Part shown: one piece after another, positions 25,836 through 33,141 of the stretch
Numbering within the stretch: the stretch's first letter is position 1
Layout of the letters: every line of letters starts with the position of its first letter
From: JAJXWB01 sp964634325
GTDB taxonomy: Bacteria > Pseudomonadota > Alphaproteobacteria > Rhizobiales > Beijerinckiaceae
NCBI GenBank assembly: GCA_964634325.1
Contig: CAZWJF010000004.1
Span: forward strand, 1 to 64,000
Direction: 5' to 3'
Length of the DNA stretch: 64,000 nt
Program-made: the position numbers and the translations under genes
The notes under the pieces: model-generated
What the model was told of the DNA's origin: nothing
Seen by the model: the letters and a program-made list of their open reading frames with translations, nothing else
Database searches by the model: none

Positions 25836-26600
25836 ATGTCCCGTCCCGTCGCCGTCGTCACAGGGTCGTCCGCCGGCATAGGCGCCGCCACCGCGATCAA
25901 ATTCGCGGAGAGCGGCTACAACGTCGTGATCAATTATTCGCGCGATCCTGCGCCGGCGCTGGAGGTGGCGACCGTCTGCCGCAAGGCGGGCGCGGAGGTC
26001 GAAACGCTGAAAGCCGACGTGTCGTCAGACGCGGATTGCCGGATGATGGCGGAGGCGGTCGAAAAGCGTTGGGGCGCGGTGCGGCATCTGGTCAACAACG
26101 CCGGCCGCACGAAATTCGTCGAGCAGAGAAATCTCGACGGGCTCTCGGCGGAGGATTTCCATGCGATCTACGGCGTGAACGTCGTGGGCCCCTTCCAGAT
26201 GGCGCGCGCCTTCGCGCCGCTGCTGCGCAAGGAGCAGGGAGCTTCGATCGTCAACGTGTCGTCGATCGCGGCCGTGATGGGGCGCGGCTCCTCGATCGCC
26301 TATATGGCGTCGAAGGGGGCTCTCAATACGCTGACGATTGCGCTCGCGCGCGCCCTCGGGCCGGAGATACGCGTCAATGGCGTCGGGCCGGGCATGATCG
26401 AATCCGACTGGCTGAAGAACGGCTACGGGGCCGAGGCCTACGAGGCCATGGGCAAGATGTACCGCGGAACGTCGGCGCTCGCGGCGACGATCGCGCCTTC
26501 CGACGTAGCCGAAACTATCTACGCCCTGTGCACGGCTTTTCCCAAGACGACGGGCGAAACCGTGCTAGTGGATGCCGGATTTCGCATCCAGAAGGCATAG
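25836..26600 (+). CDS. Short-chain dehydrogenase/reductase
   Basis: NAD(P)-dependent oxidoreductase of 254 residues: TGSSAGIG cofactor loop near the N terminus, NNAG, catalytic Ser in VNVSSIAAV and YMASK with Tyr and Lys. The C-terminal GETVLVDAGF is typical of classical SDRs such as FabG-like enzymes. The ATG follows GAGGAATC. It starts a same-strand group with an acyltransferase and an enoyl-CoA hydratase, which suggests a 3-hydroxyacyl substrate; this is inferred. Confidence 0.9.
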   Translation: MSRPVAVVTGSSAGIGAATAIKFAESGYNVVINYSRDPAPALEVATVCRKAGAEVETLKADVSSDADCRMMAEAVEKRWGAVRHLVNNAGRTKFVEQRNLDGLSAEDFHAIYGVNVVGPFQMARAFAPLLRKEQGASIVNVSSIAAVMGRGSSIAYMASKGALNTLTIALARALGPEIRVNGVGPGMIESDWLKNGYGAEAYEAMGKMYRGTSALAATIAPSDVAETIYALCTAFPKTTGETVLVDAGFRIQKA

Positions 26601-26605
26601 ACATC

Positions 26606-27286
26606 TTGAACAATCAGACGGCCGGCGATCTCGTCGGAACGCCGACCACGGTCGGCGATCAGGTCGCACGGCGCGGCAACTCCCTCTCGCAATGGCTCGG
26701 CCGCAGCCTTCTGCGGCTGACGGGCTGGACAGTTCAGGGGCCGATCGCCGACCTTCCGAAAATGGTGATGATCGGCGCGCCGCATACCAGCAACATGGAC
26801 GGCGTGCTCGCCATCGCGACGCTGACCGCCTTCCGCCTTCGTGCGGGCACCATGATCAAGGACACGGCGTTCAAGGGGCCGATGGGACCTGTGCTGCGCT
26901 GGTTAGGCGCCATTCCGATCAACCGTCGCGCGGCCGGCGGCGTGGTGGGGGCGAGCGTCGGCGCCTTTCGCGACAGCGAGAAGCTGATTCTGCTGATTGC
27001 GCCGGAGGGGACGCGAAGCTGCGCGGAGGAATGGAAGCGCGGTTTCCATCTCATCGCGTCTGCGGCCAACGTGCCGATCCTGCCTGCGGCGATCGACTAT
27101 CTGCGCAAGCGCATCACCTTCGGCGCGCCTGTCTTCACGACTGGCGACTACGACGCCGACCTCGGGCGCATTCTCGATTTCTATCGCGACTATGGTTCGC
27201 CGCGTCACGCCCATCGCGCCTCGGCGCCGATTTGCAGGGCGCTCGGACTGAGCTGGAAAACGCCAGCGCAGCGATCGACGACGTAA
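26606..27286 (+). CDS. 1-acyl-sn-glycerol-3-phosphate acyltransferase-like protein
   Basis: Acyltransferase of about 226 residues, best start TTG 26606 just after the SDR stop. The PlsC-type motifs are present: HTSNMDG (His and Asp of the HX4D catalytic motif) and APEGTRSCAEEWKRGF (substrate-phosphate loop). Enzymes of this kind acylate lysophosphatidate or similar lipids at the membrane. An alternative ATG at 26762 would remove the conserved N-terminal part. It lies between SDR and enoyl-CoA hydratase genes. Confidence 0.85.
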   Translation: MNNQTAGDLVGTPTTVGDQVARRGNSLSQWLGRSLLRLTGWTVQGPIADLPKMVMIGAPHTSNMDGVLAIATLTAFRLRAGTMIKDTAFKGPMGPVLRWLGAIPINRRAAGGVVGASVGAFRDSEKLILLIAPEGTRSCAEEWKRGFHLIASAANVPILPAAIDYLRKRITFGAPVFTTGDYDADLGRILDFYRDYGSPRHAHRASAPICRALGLSWKTPAQRSTT

Positions 27287-27311
27287 TCAAATATCGCGGA
27301 GGGCGGGAAGA

Positions 27312-28130
27312 ATGAGCAACGTCGTTTCGACCCATGGCGCAGGCCTCGATGAAGTCCTCTACGAAATCGAAGATGACCACATCGCGCTGATTACGCTCAA
27401 CGCGCCCGAGCGCATGAACACGATCTCCGGCCCGATGCTCAACGCGTTGACGCGCCTGCTCGTCAAGGCGAACGAAGATCCCGCCGTACGGTGCGTGATC
27501 CTGACCGGCGTCGGGCGGGCGTTCTGCGCCGGACTCGATCTCAGGCAGAAGCGAGACGGCGGCGGAATTTCATCGGCCGCCAGCCCGACCAATCTCGATT
27601 TGCGCAACACGCCGCCAACCGTGATGTTCGACATGGACAAGCCGATCATCTGCGCGGTCAACGGCGGCGCGGCGGGCTATGGCATGGACACGGCGCTCGG
27701 CTGCGACATCCGCATCATGGCCGAAAGCGCGAAGATGGCGGCCGCCTTCGTGAAGCGGGGCGTCGTGCCGGAATCCGGCGGCACGTGGTTCCTGCCGCGG
27801 ATGATCGGCTGGGCGAAGGCGTCCGAGCTCATCTTCACCGGGCGTACGCTGTCGGCGCGCGAATGCCTCGAATGGGGCCTCGCCAACGAGGTCGTTTCCG
27901 ATAGCGAGCTAATGGGGCGGGCGCGGGCGCTGGCGCGCGAAATCGCCGCCAATGCGCCGCTCGCCGTGCAGGCGGCCAAGCGCATGATGCGCATGGGCCT
28001 GAACGAAACGTTCAAGGACCATGTCCATCACGTCTATCTGCAATTGCTGCCGTTGTTCCGGTCGGACGACATGAAGGAGGGCGTGCGCGCCTTCATGGAG
28101 AAACGCGAACCGAAATTCTCGGGGAAGTGA
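27312..28130 (+). CDS. Enoyl-CoA hydratase/isomerase (crotonase family)
   Basis: Protein of 272 residues with the crotonase fold. The oxyanion-hole segments are RAFCAGLDLRQK and NGGAAGYGMDTALGCDIR; the acid/base region is FVKRGVVPESGGTWFLPRMIG, with Glu in PESGG. The final part has AKRMMRMGL. It probably acts in fatty-acid or related acyl-CoA breakdown; the exact substrate is not fixed. Confidence 0.92.
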   Translation: MSNVVSTHGAGLDEVLYEIEDDHIALITLNAPERMNTISGPMLNALTRLLVKANEDPAVRCVILTGVGRAFCAGLDLRQKRDGGGISSAASPTNLDLRNTPPTVMFDMDKPIICAVNGGAAGYGMDTALGCDIRIMAESAKMAAAFVKRGVVPESGGTWFLPRMIGWAKASELIFTGRTLSARECLEWGLANEVVSDSELMGRARALAREIAANAPLAVQAAKRMMRMGLNETFKDHVHHVYLQLLPLFRSDDMKEGVRAFMEKREPKFSGK

Positions 28131-28140
28131 GGGGGCGCTC

Positions 28141-28524
28141 GTGATTTACATCGCAGCGATCGCCGTCGTCGGCGTCCTCCTTCTTCAAATGACCGATGCA
28201 ATCCCGCTCGCGAGCGTCGGCGGGCCGATGACGATCGCATTCGCTTACATCGGCGCCGCGCTCGCCGTTGGAATCCACGAGGCGTGGACGAAGAAGCGGG
28301 GCGCGCTGGGCTGGATCGTCAACATCGTCGTCTGTTTCGCCGGCGCGCTTGTGGCCGCGCCTCTCGGCGGAGGGATTTTGGCGATGTTGCTCAGCGACGG
28401 CTCGCGGTCGCTGGCGGCGGCGGGCGGCGCCCGTTTTTCCATCGCGCTTGTCGGCGGGATGCTGGTCACGCTTCTGGGCGCGTGGGGCGCGCTGTGGATC
28501 GTGAACCGGTGGCGCAAAACCTAG
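28141..28524 (+). CDS. Hypothetical four-helix membrane protein
   Basis: Protein of 127 residues beginning at GTG 28141, 10 bases after the enoyl-CoA hydratase stop. Four hydrophobic segments are visible (about 1-20, 29-46, 57-83, 99-122) with a short basic loop EAWTKKRG and a basic C terminus. I do not recognise the family. Its position suggests it belongs to the same transcript as the SDR-acyltransferase-hydratase group. Confidence 0.6.
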   Translation: MIYIAAIAVVGVLLLQMTDAIPLASVGGPMTIAFAYIGAALAVGIHEAWTKKRGALGWIVNIVVCFAGALVAAPLGGGILAMLLSDGSRSLAAAGGARFSIALVGGMLVTLLGAWGALWIVNRWRKT

Positions 28525-28564
28525 TCGCGAGCGCACTGCCGCGACAACCGGCTGTCGGCGAAGA

Positions 28565-28792
28565 TCAGCTCGCTTTCGCCTGCTGCAGCACGAAGACCCG
28601 CAACGCGGAAGACAGGTTCGCCTCCCCGCGCGCCGCGTCGATTTGGGCGACGAGCGCGGCGACGGACTGACAGCGCTTCTCGGCGATCGAGCGCAGTTCG
28701 CTCCAGAAGATTTCTTCGAGCGACACGCTGGTGCGGTGGCCCGCGATCGTCAGAGAGCGTTTGACGACGCGCTGCGGCGCGGCTTCAGTCAT
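28565..28792 (-). CDS. Ribbon-helix-helix domain protein
   Basis: Small protein of 75 residues. VVKRSLTIAGHRTSVSLEEIFWSELRSIAEKRCQSVAALVAQID reads as a ribbon-helix-helix DNA-binding fold of the type found as short proteins in alphaproteobacteria (beta strand with SLTIAGHRTSV, then two helices). It overlaps the end of the DUF4169 gene by eight bases and is last in the ssrA-sspB direction. The target is unknown. Confidence 0.82.
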   Translation of the reverse strand: MTEAAPQRVVKRSLTIAGHRTSVSLEEIFWSELRSIAEKRCQSVAALVAQIDAARGEANLSSALRVFVLQQAKAS

Positions 28793-28970
28793 CGGGCTTG
28801 TCGCGGCGATGGCCTTCGAGCCGACGGGCGTCCAGATCGCGCTGCGCCTCGGTCTCCTGGCGCTCGGCCTTCGTCCGGCCGAAGGCGATGCGATTGTCGG
28901 CGGCTTTCGTCTCCGCCTCCTTGCGCGCGCGATCTTTTCGCGCGCGACGGAGGTTCACGACGTCGCCCAT
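28785..28970 (-). CDS. DUF4169 family small basic protein
   Basis: Protein of 61 residues, highly charged and helical. MGDVVNLRRARKDRARKEAE, NRIAFGRTKAER and the C-terminal ARRLEGHRRD are the DUF4169 signature. The family is found almost only in alphaproteobacteria and usually next to sspB. It starts five bases after the sspB stop. Confidence 0.9.
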   Translation of the reverse strand: MGDVVNLRRARKDRARKEAETKAADNRIAFGRTKAERQETEAQRDLDARRLEGHRRDKPDD

Positions 28971-28974
28971 GGGC

Positions 28975-29577
28975 TCAGGTGTTCTTCTTGCGGAAGGCGT
29001 CGATCGAGACGACTTTCTGCGATTCGTCGGCCGCTGGCGGTTCCGCAGTGGGCGGCTCGACGGCGGGCTCGGAAGCGGAGCCGCGCGGCTTCGCCGCCTT
29101 CGCCGGCGTTTCGGCCTCCGACTTCGTCACGGGTTTTTCGGCCGCAGGCTTTTCCGCGGCGGGTTGCGGCGCGATCACGAGCGGTTCGATCGTTGCAGAC
29201 GGCGCAGTCGCCTTGCTTTCGTCCTCGGCCGTGAATTCCGCGCCGAAATTGACGGACGGATCGAAGAAGCCGCTCACCGCCGCAAACGGGATTTCCAGCT
29301 TTTCCGGCACACGCCGAAACGACAGGCCGACCTCGAAGGCGTCGTCGTGCACGCGCAAATCCCAGAACTGATGCTGCAGGATGATCGTCATCTGCTCGGG
29401 ATATTCGGCGCGCAGCCGGTCCGACATGACCACGCCGGGCGCGCCCGTCTTGAAGGTGATGTAGAAATGATGCTCGCCGGGCAGGCCGTGCTGGGCGGCG
29501 TCGGTCAGCACCTTGCGGAAAATGCCGCGGAAGGCGTCCTGAACCAGAAGGTCGTAGCGGATATGGTCGGTCGCCAT
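28975..29577 (-). CDS. sspB: ClpXP adaptor protein SspB (alphaproteobacterial type)
   Basis: Adaptor that binds ssrA-tagged proteins and tethers them to ClpXP; 200 residues. The substrate-binding domain (about 1-115) includes RYDLLVQDAFRGIFRKVL, HHFYITFKTGAPGVVMSDRLRAEYP, MTIILQHQFWDL and IPFAAVSGFFDPSVNFG. A long Ala/Glu/Pro linker follows, and the end KVVSIDAFRKK is the short ClpX-binding tail. It stands directly downstream of ssrA on the same strand, so tag source and tag reader are neighbours. Confidence 0.93.
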   Translation of the reverse strand: MATDHIRYDLLVQDAFRGIFRKVLTDAAQHGLPGEHHFYITFKTGAPGVVMSDRLRAEYPEQMTIILQHQFWDLRVHDDAFEVGLSFRRVPEKLEIPFAAVSGFFDPSVNFGAEFTAEDESKATAPSATIEPLVIAPQPAAEKPAAEKPVTKSEAETPAKAAKPRGSASEPAVEPPTAEPPAADESQKVVSIDAFRKKNT

Positions 29578-29662
29578 GATGTGGGCGTTCGGCTTTCGAT
29601 TGGCGCCCGACTCGCGGGCAGGTCGTCGACGCCACGCTATACCCGACTCGGCCGCGATAGAA

Positions 29663-29981
29663 AGTGGAGGCTTCTGTTGCCAGGCGCCTCCGAGCCCCGC
29701 CTAGAAGTGCAACCCCCTAGGGCTTGATTCCCAGTACCGGAACCGCATTACGCGGCGACGGCCACCGGAGCATAGTTGTCGTTGGCAACTATAAGGTTGA
29801 CCCGATAACGGCGGTATCATGCCGGGCAAAAGAACTTCCTTTACGCCCCCGTCGATCCTATTTCGCCCCCGCCTCAACCCAGAGCTTCGCTCTGGGCTGG
29901 GGTGGAGGCGCCGGGTACCGCCCCCGGGTCCGGATGGTTTATTTCGAAGCCTGTTTATCGCCATAGTCTTCTTGCGAAGAC
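29663..29981 (-). ncRNA. ssrA: Two-piece (circularly permuted) tmRNA
   Basis: On the minus strand the tag frame at 29786-29748 reads ANDNYAPVAVAA and stops at TAA. The coding piece begins near 29870 with GGGGGCGAAATAGGATCGAC. The acceptor 3' arm CGCCTCC-ACC (29910-29901) lies upstream of it, so the gene is permuted. The two arms make a 7-bp acceptor stem with a G3-U70 wobble, the alanine identity element. The intervening piece has a CCCAGAG/CTCTGGG hairpin. A pseudoknot (GTTGC...GCAAC, GGAGGC...GCCTCC) closes the 3' end. Outer ends are estimates. CCA seems not encoded. Permuted tmRNAs are established for alphaproteobacteria. Confidence 0.93.
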
Positions 29982-29987
29982 GGGTTG

Positions 29988-29993
29988 AATATA
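29988..29993 (-). promoter_or_regulatory. Probable -10 element of ssrA
   Basis: TATATT on the minus strand, seven bases before a predicted start near 29981, where a GTCTTC-GCAA-GAAGAC hairpin opens the transcript. A TTTCGC sequence stands 17 bases upstream as a weak -35. The rest of the gap up to the FNR gene (29994-30183) shows no other feature. Confidence 0.45.
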
Positions 29994-30183
29994 GTGCGCC
30001 CCGCGCCCCGGCGAAAGGGCCGCCGAGAACTGCGGCGATGGAAGGCGGCCGGCGTGAATTTCGCGGTCGTCGATTTGTGCGTTGCGGCGTCCAAATCGCA
30101 GCCAAATGTTCGCGACAGAACAATTTTTTCGGCTGCGCGGGCAAAGCGGTTCCCTCGGGCGTGGTTCATGTTAATAGTGGCCA

Positions 30184-30960
30184 ATGATCCACGCCTCGAA
30201 AGCGCCGTCGGCGTCGTCTCACACCGAGTCAGGACATGCGCATGCGGGCGGACCGCACGCCTGCGGGCAAAACCATTCGGGCTTGCACTGCGCCCATTGC
30301 GCGGTGCGCCCCTTTTCCGCCTGCGGCGCGCTGCACGAAAACGAGCTTGCCGAGCTTGAAAACCTTGCGCGTTCGAGTTGCTACGCGCAGCGGCAGCAAT
30401 TGTTCGCGCAGGATGAAGCGGCGCACTCCGTCTACAACATCACCTCCGGCTCGGTGCGGCTGTACCGCCTGCTGCCAGACGGGCGGCGCCAGGTCGTCGG
30501 TTTCGCGATTCCCGGCGATTTTCTCGGATTGTCGCTCGCCGAGCGGACCGTTTACGGCGCCGAGGCGCTGAATTCGGTCACGGCGTGTCGATTCGGCCGC
30601 GAGGCGTTCTCGACATTCGTGAACGCGCATCCGCAGTTGCTGCGGCGTCTGTACGATCTCGCCAACCACGAGCTGAGCCTTGCGCAGGAGCAGATGGTGC
30701 TGATCGGCCGCCGCACGGCCGAAGAGCGGGTGATCTGCTTCCTCGTCGGCCTGCGCAAGCGCTGGGCGCATATCAACAACAATTCCGTCACGGTGCCGCT
30801 GCCGATGACGCGGCAGGACATCGCCGACTTTCTCGGCCTGACCATCGAGACGGTGAGCCGCGCGATCAGCAAGCTCGCGCGCGAGAAGGCGCTGCTGGTC
30901 GTGCCGGACGGGGTTCGCCTGCTCGACGCCGCGCGCCTCGAGGCCATCGCCAACGGCTGA
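30184..30960 (+). CDS. FNR-type oxygen-sensing transcriptional regulator (Crp/Fnr family)
   Basis: Protein of 258 residues. The N terminus is His-rich and carries Cys36, Cys39 and Cys47 (C-X2-C-X7-C), with Cys135 in SVTACRF as fourth ligand, the arrangement of FNR/FnrN proteins that hold an oxygen-labile 4Fe-4S cluster. A cyclic-nucleotide-like barrel, a dimer helix and a helix-turn-helix (MTRQDIADFLGLTIETVSRAISKL, recognition ETVSR) follow. Such proteins bind TTGAT-N4-ATCAA. No clear copy of that box was found just upstream. Cys27 is an extra cysteine. Confidence 0.92.
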   Translation: MIHASKAPSASSHTESGHAHAGGPHACGQNHSGLHCAHCAVRPFSACGALHENELAELENLARSSCYAQRQQLFAQDEAAHSVYNITSGSVRLYRLLPDGRRQVVGFAIPGDFLGLSLAERTVYGAEALNSVTACRFGREAFSTFVNAHPQLLRRLYDLANHELSLAQEQMVLIGRRTAEERVICFLVGLRKRWAHINNNSVTVPLPMTRQDIADFLGLTIETVSRAISKLAREKALLVVPDGVRLLDAARLEAIANG

Positions 30961-31014
30961 GGCTGTCCACAGGCAGTCGTCGTCTTCGGCGGCGGAATCG
31001 CGGTAGACTGCGTC

Positions 31015-31821
31015 ATGCGCCAGTATCTCGACCTGCTTTCCCATGTGCTGCATGACGGCGTCGCCAAGGCCGACCGCACGGGCGTCGGCACGCGTTCGAT
31101 CTTCGGCCATCAGATGCGTTTCGATCTCGGCGAAGGTTTTCCGCTCGTGACCACCAAGAAGCTCTATCTGCGCGCGATCGTGCACGAGCTTCTGTGGTTC
31201 CTGAAGGGCGACACGAACGTCAAGTATCTCGCCGACAACAAGGTGACGATCTGGGACGAGTGGGCGGACGAGAACGGCGATCTCGGCCCCGTCTACGGCA
31301 AGCAATGGCGCTCGTGGGCCGCGCCCGACGGTCGGACCATCGACCAGATCGGCGAGGTCGTGGAGGAGATCAAACGCAATCCGTTCTCGCGCAGGCTCGT
31401 CGTCAGCGCGTGGAATCCGGCCGACCTGCCGGCCATGGCGCTCGCGCCGTGCCATTGCCTGTTTCAGTTTCACGTCGCGGAGATCGGCGGCCGCAAGCGG
31501 TTGTCTCTGCAACTCTACCAGCGCTCGGCCGACGTATTTCTCGGCGTGCCTTTCAATATCGCGAGCTATGCGCTGCTGCTGGCGATGGTCGCGCAGGTCA
31601 CCGACTGCGAGGCCGGCGATTTCGTACATTCCTTCGGCGATGCGCATCTCTACGACAACCACGTCGAACAGGCGCAATTGCAGCTCACGCGCTCGCCCAG
31701 GCCGCTGCCGGGCCTGCGCCTCAATCCGCAAGTGAAGTCGCTTTTCGATTTCGCGTACGAGGACATTTCATTCGAGGGCTACGAGGCCTGGCCGGCCATC
31801 AAGGCGGATGTCGCCGTCTGA
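31015..31821 (+). CDS. thyA: Thymidylate synthase
   Basis: Methylates dUMP to dTMP using methylenetetrahydrofolate; 268 residues. The nucleophile Cys146 is in MALAPCHCLFQFHV, with RTGVGTRSIFGHQMRFDL at the N terminus, the QRSADVFLGVPFNIASYALL folate region and HLYDNHVEQAQLQL. TAGACT lies five bases before the ATG, so transcription may start at the start codon. The 3' end overlaps the YaiI gene by 14 bases; folA, which recycles its folate product, is 0.7 kb downstream. Confidence 0.97.
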   Translation: MRQYLDLLSHVLHDGVAKADRTGVGTRSIFGHQMRFDLGEGFPLVTTKKLYLRAIVHELLWFLKGDTNVKYLADNKVTIWDEWADENGDLGPVYGKQWRSWAAPDGRTIDQIGEVVEEIKRNPFSRRLVVSAWNPADLPAMALAPCHCLFQFHVAEIGGRKRLSLQLYQRSADVFLGVPFNIASYALLLAMVAQVTDCEAGDFVHSFGDAHLYDNHVEQAQLQLTRSPRPLPGLRLNPQVKSLFDFAYEDISFEGYEAWPAIKADVAV

Positions 31822-32290
31822 GGCGGGCGGCTTCGCCGTCCTCGTCGACGCCGACGCCTGCCCGGTCAAGGACGAGATCTACAAGGTCGCCGAACGACGC
31901 GGCGCGCGCGTCTTCGTCGTCTCCAATTCGTTCATGCAGATACCGCGCGCGCCTTTCGTCGAACGCGTGATCGTGCCCGCAGGCCCGGACATCGCCGACG
32001 ACTGGATCGCAGAGCGCGCGGCGCCGCAGACGGTCGTCGTCACCGCCGATCTGCCGCTCGCCGATCGTTGCGTGAAGAAGGGCGCGCGCGTGCTTTCGCC
32101 GAAGGGGCAGGAATGGAGCGCGGCGAATATCGGCTCGGCTCTTGCGACGCGCAATCTGATGACGGATCTGCGCTCCGCTGGCGCTACGACCTCGGGGCCG
32201 CCGCCGTTTGCGCCGCGCGACCGCTCCGCGTTTCTGGCGGCGCTCGATCTCGCGCTGGTCCGCCTCGCCAGAGAATATGGGACAAAATGA
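31808..32290 (+). CDS. YaiI/YqxD (UPF0178, DUF188) family protein
   Basis: Protein of 160 residues with the family start VLVDADACPVKDEIYKVAERR, then VVTADLPLADRCVKKGARVLSPKGQ and a C-terminal DRSAFLAALDLALVR. The fold resembles PIN/NYN-type nucleases with clustered Asp residues, but activity has not been established for the family to my knowledge. It overlaps thyA, implying translational coupling. Confidence 0.9.
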   Translation: MSPSEAGGFAVLVDADACPVKDEIYKVAERRGARVFVVSNSFMQIPRAPFVERVIVPAGPDIADDWIAERAAPQTVVVTADLPLADRCVKKGARVLSPKGQEWSAANIGSALATRNLMTDLRSAGATTSGPPPFAPRDRSAFLAALDLALVRLAREYGTK

Positions 32291-32291
32291 A

Positions 32292-32317
32292 GGGGCCGCC
32301 TCTCGCGAAGCGGCCCC
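32292..32317. terminator. Bidirectional hairpin between YaiI and the minus-strand small gene
   Basis: Stem GGGGCCGC with complement GCGGCCCC around a ten-base loop. It lies just after the YaiI stop on the plus strand and 31 bases after the small-gene stop on the minus strand, where it is followed by TTCATTTTGT. Confidence 0.65.
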
Positions 32318-32347
32318 CACATTGTCTTTGCCGGCTACAGCGGCGGA

Positions 32348-32428
32348 TTACGCGGCCCCGAACGCTCCACGAGGAGTCCAGGCGCGCCAAGCCCGCAGCG
32401 CAGACTTCGGCTGATGACAATGAGACAC
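32348..32428 (-). CDS. Small protein gene (26 codons) with near-complete anti-16S ribosome site
   Basis: A GTG at 32428 opens 26 codons to TAA. Seven bases before it stands GAAAGGAGGTGATCC (32445-32431), complementary over 15 bases to the 3' end of 16S rRNA, far longer than any other ribosome site in this window. The peptide starts MSHCHQPKSALRA, has two Trp and ends TPRGAFGAA; it is basic and has no signal or membrane segment. A hairpin terminator follows. Spacing, stop and terminator together look like a real small gene. Function unknown. Confidence 0.6.
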   Translation of the reverse strand: MSHCHQPKSALRAWRAWTPRGAFGAA

Positions 32429-32506
32429 TGGATCACCTCCTTTCGGTTGGTTGACGACATTGAGAGACTAGGGCGATTCTCTTTCTCTCGTAAACAAGGA
32501 AGCGCG

Positions 32507-33025
32507 ATGGCGAAGATCGTTTTGGTGGCGGCTGTGGCGCGCAACGGCGCAATCGGCGTAAAGGGCGCCCTGCCGTGGCGCCTGCCGAGCGACCTCAAGC
32601 ACCTTCGCGCGACGACCTGGGGGCGTCCCATGATCATGGGGCGCAAGACGTACGATTCGATCGGCAAACCCTTGCCCGGCCGCGAGACGATCGTGGTGAC
32701 GCGCGATCAATCGTTCGTGCGCGACGGCGTGCATGTCACGCGCTCGATCGACGAGGCGCTCGCGCTTGGGCATGAGCGCGCCAAGGCGATGGGCGTCGAC
32801 GAAATCATGGTCGTCGGCGGCGGCGAACTCTACCGCGCCACGCTCGATCGCGCCGATCGGATTGTGCTGAGCGAGGTCGACCTGGCTCCCGACGGCGACG
32901 CGTTCTTTCCGAAGCTCGACATGCGCCAATGGCGAGAGATTTCCCGCGAGACGCCGCCACGCGGGGAGAGGGACGAGGCCGACTTCGTCGTGCGCACGCT
33001 GGAGCGCGCCAACCCGGAAAGTTGA
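32507..33025 (+). CDS. folA: Dihydrofolate reductase
   Basis: Reduces dihydrofolate with NADPH; 172 residues. Start MAKIVLVAAVARNGAIGVKGALPWRLPSDLKH contains the catalytic acidic residue region, followed by RPMIMGRKTYDSIGKPLPGR (cofactor loop), VVGGGELYRATL and the usual C-terminal strands. The ATG at 32507 follows AAGGA; an in-frame ATG at 32414 is too far upstream and lies inside the minus-strand small gene. It works with thyA in the folate cycle. Confidence 0.95.
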   Translation: MAKIVLVAAVARNGAIGVKGALPWRLPSDLKHLRATTWGRPMIMGRKTYDSIGKPLPGRETIVVTRDQSFVRDGVHVTRSIDEALALGHERAKAMGVDEIMVVGGGELYRATLDRADRIVLSEVDLAPDGDAFFPKLDMRQWREISRETPPRGERDEADFVVRTLERANPES

Positions 33026-33141
33026 TCGAGCCGCCATTGCAGGCTCGCCGCCGAATGCATATCTCCCCCGAACATTGCGGGCGCCGGCCGGCGCTCATAT
33101 AAGGTCGTGCGCCGCCTCGCCGGCCGTTGGGAAGGACAGGA

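Noticed and set aside
29701..30183. Several open frames around the tmRNA, both strands
   Set aside because: They cross the tmRNA tag, acceptor arm and pseudoknot and show no protein family.
32414..32506. Upstream in-frame ATG for folA at 32414
   Set aside because: The extra 31 residues are not part of dihydrofolate reductase and lie over the minus-strand small gene; AAGGA supports 32507.
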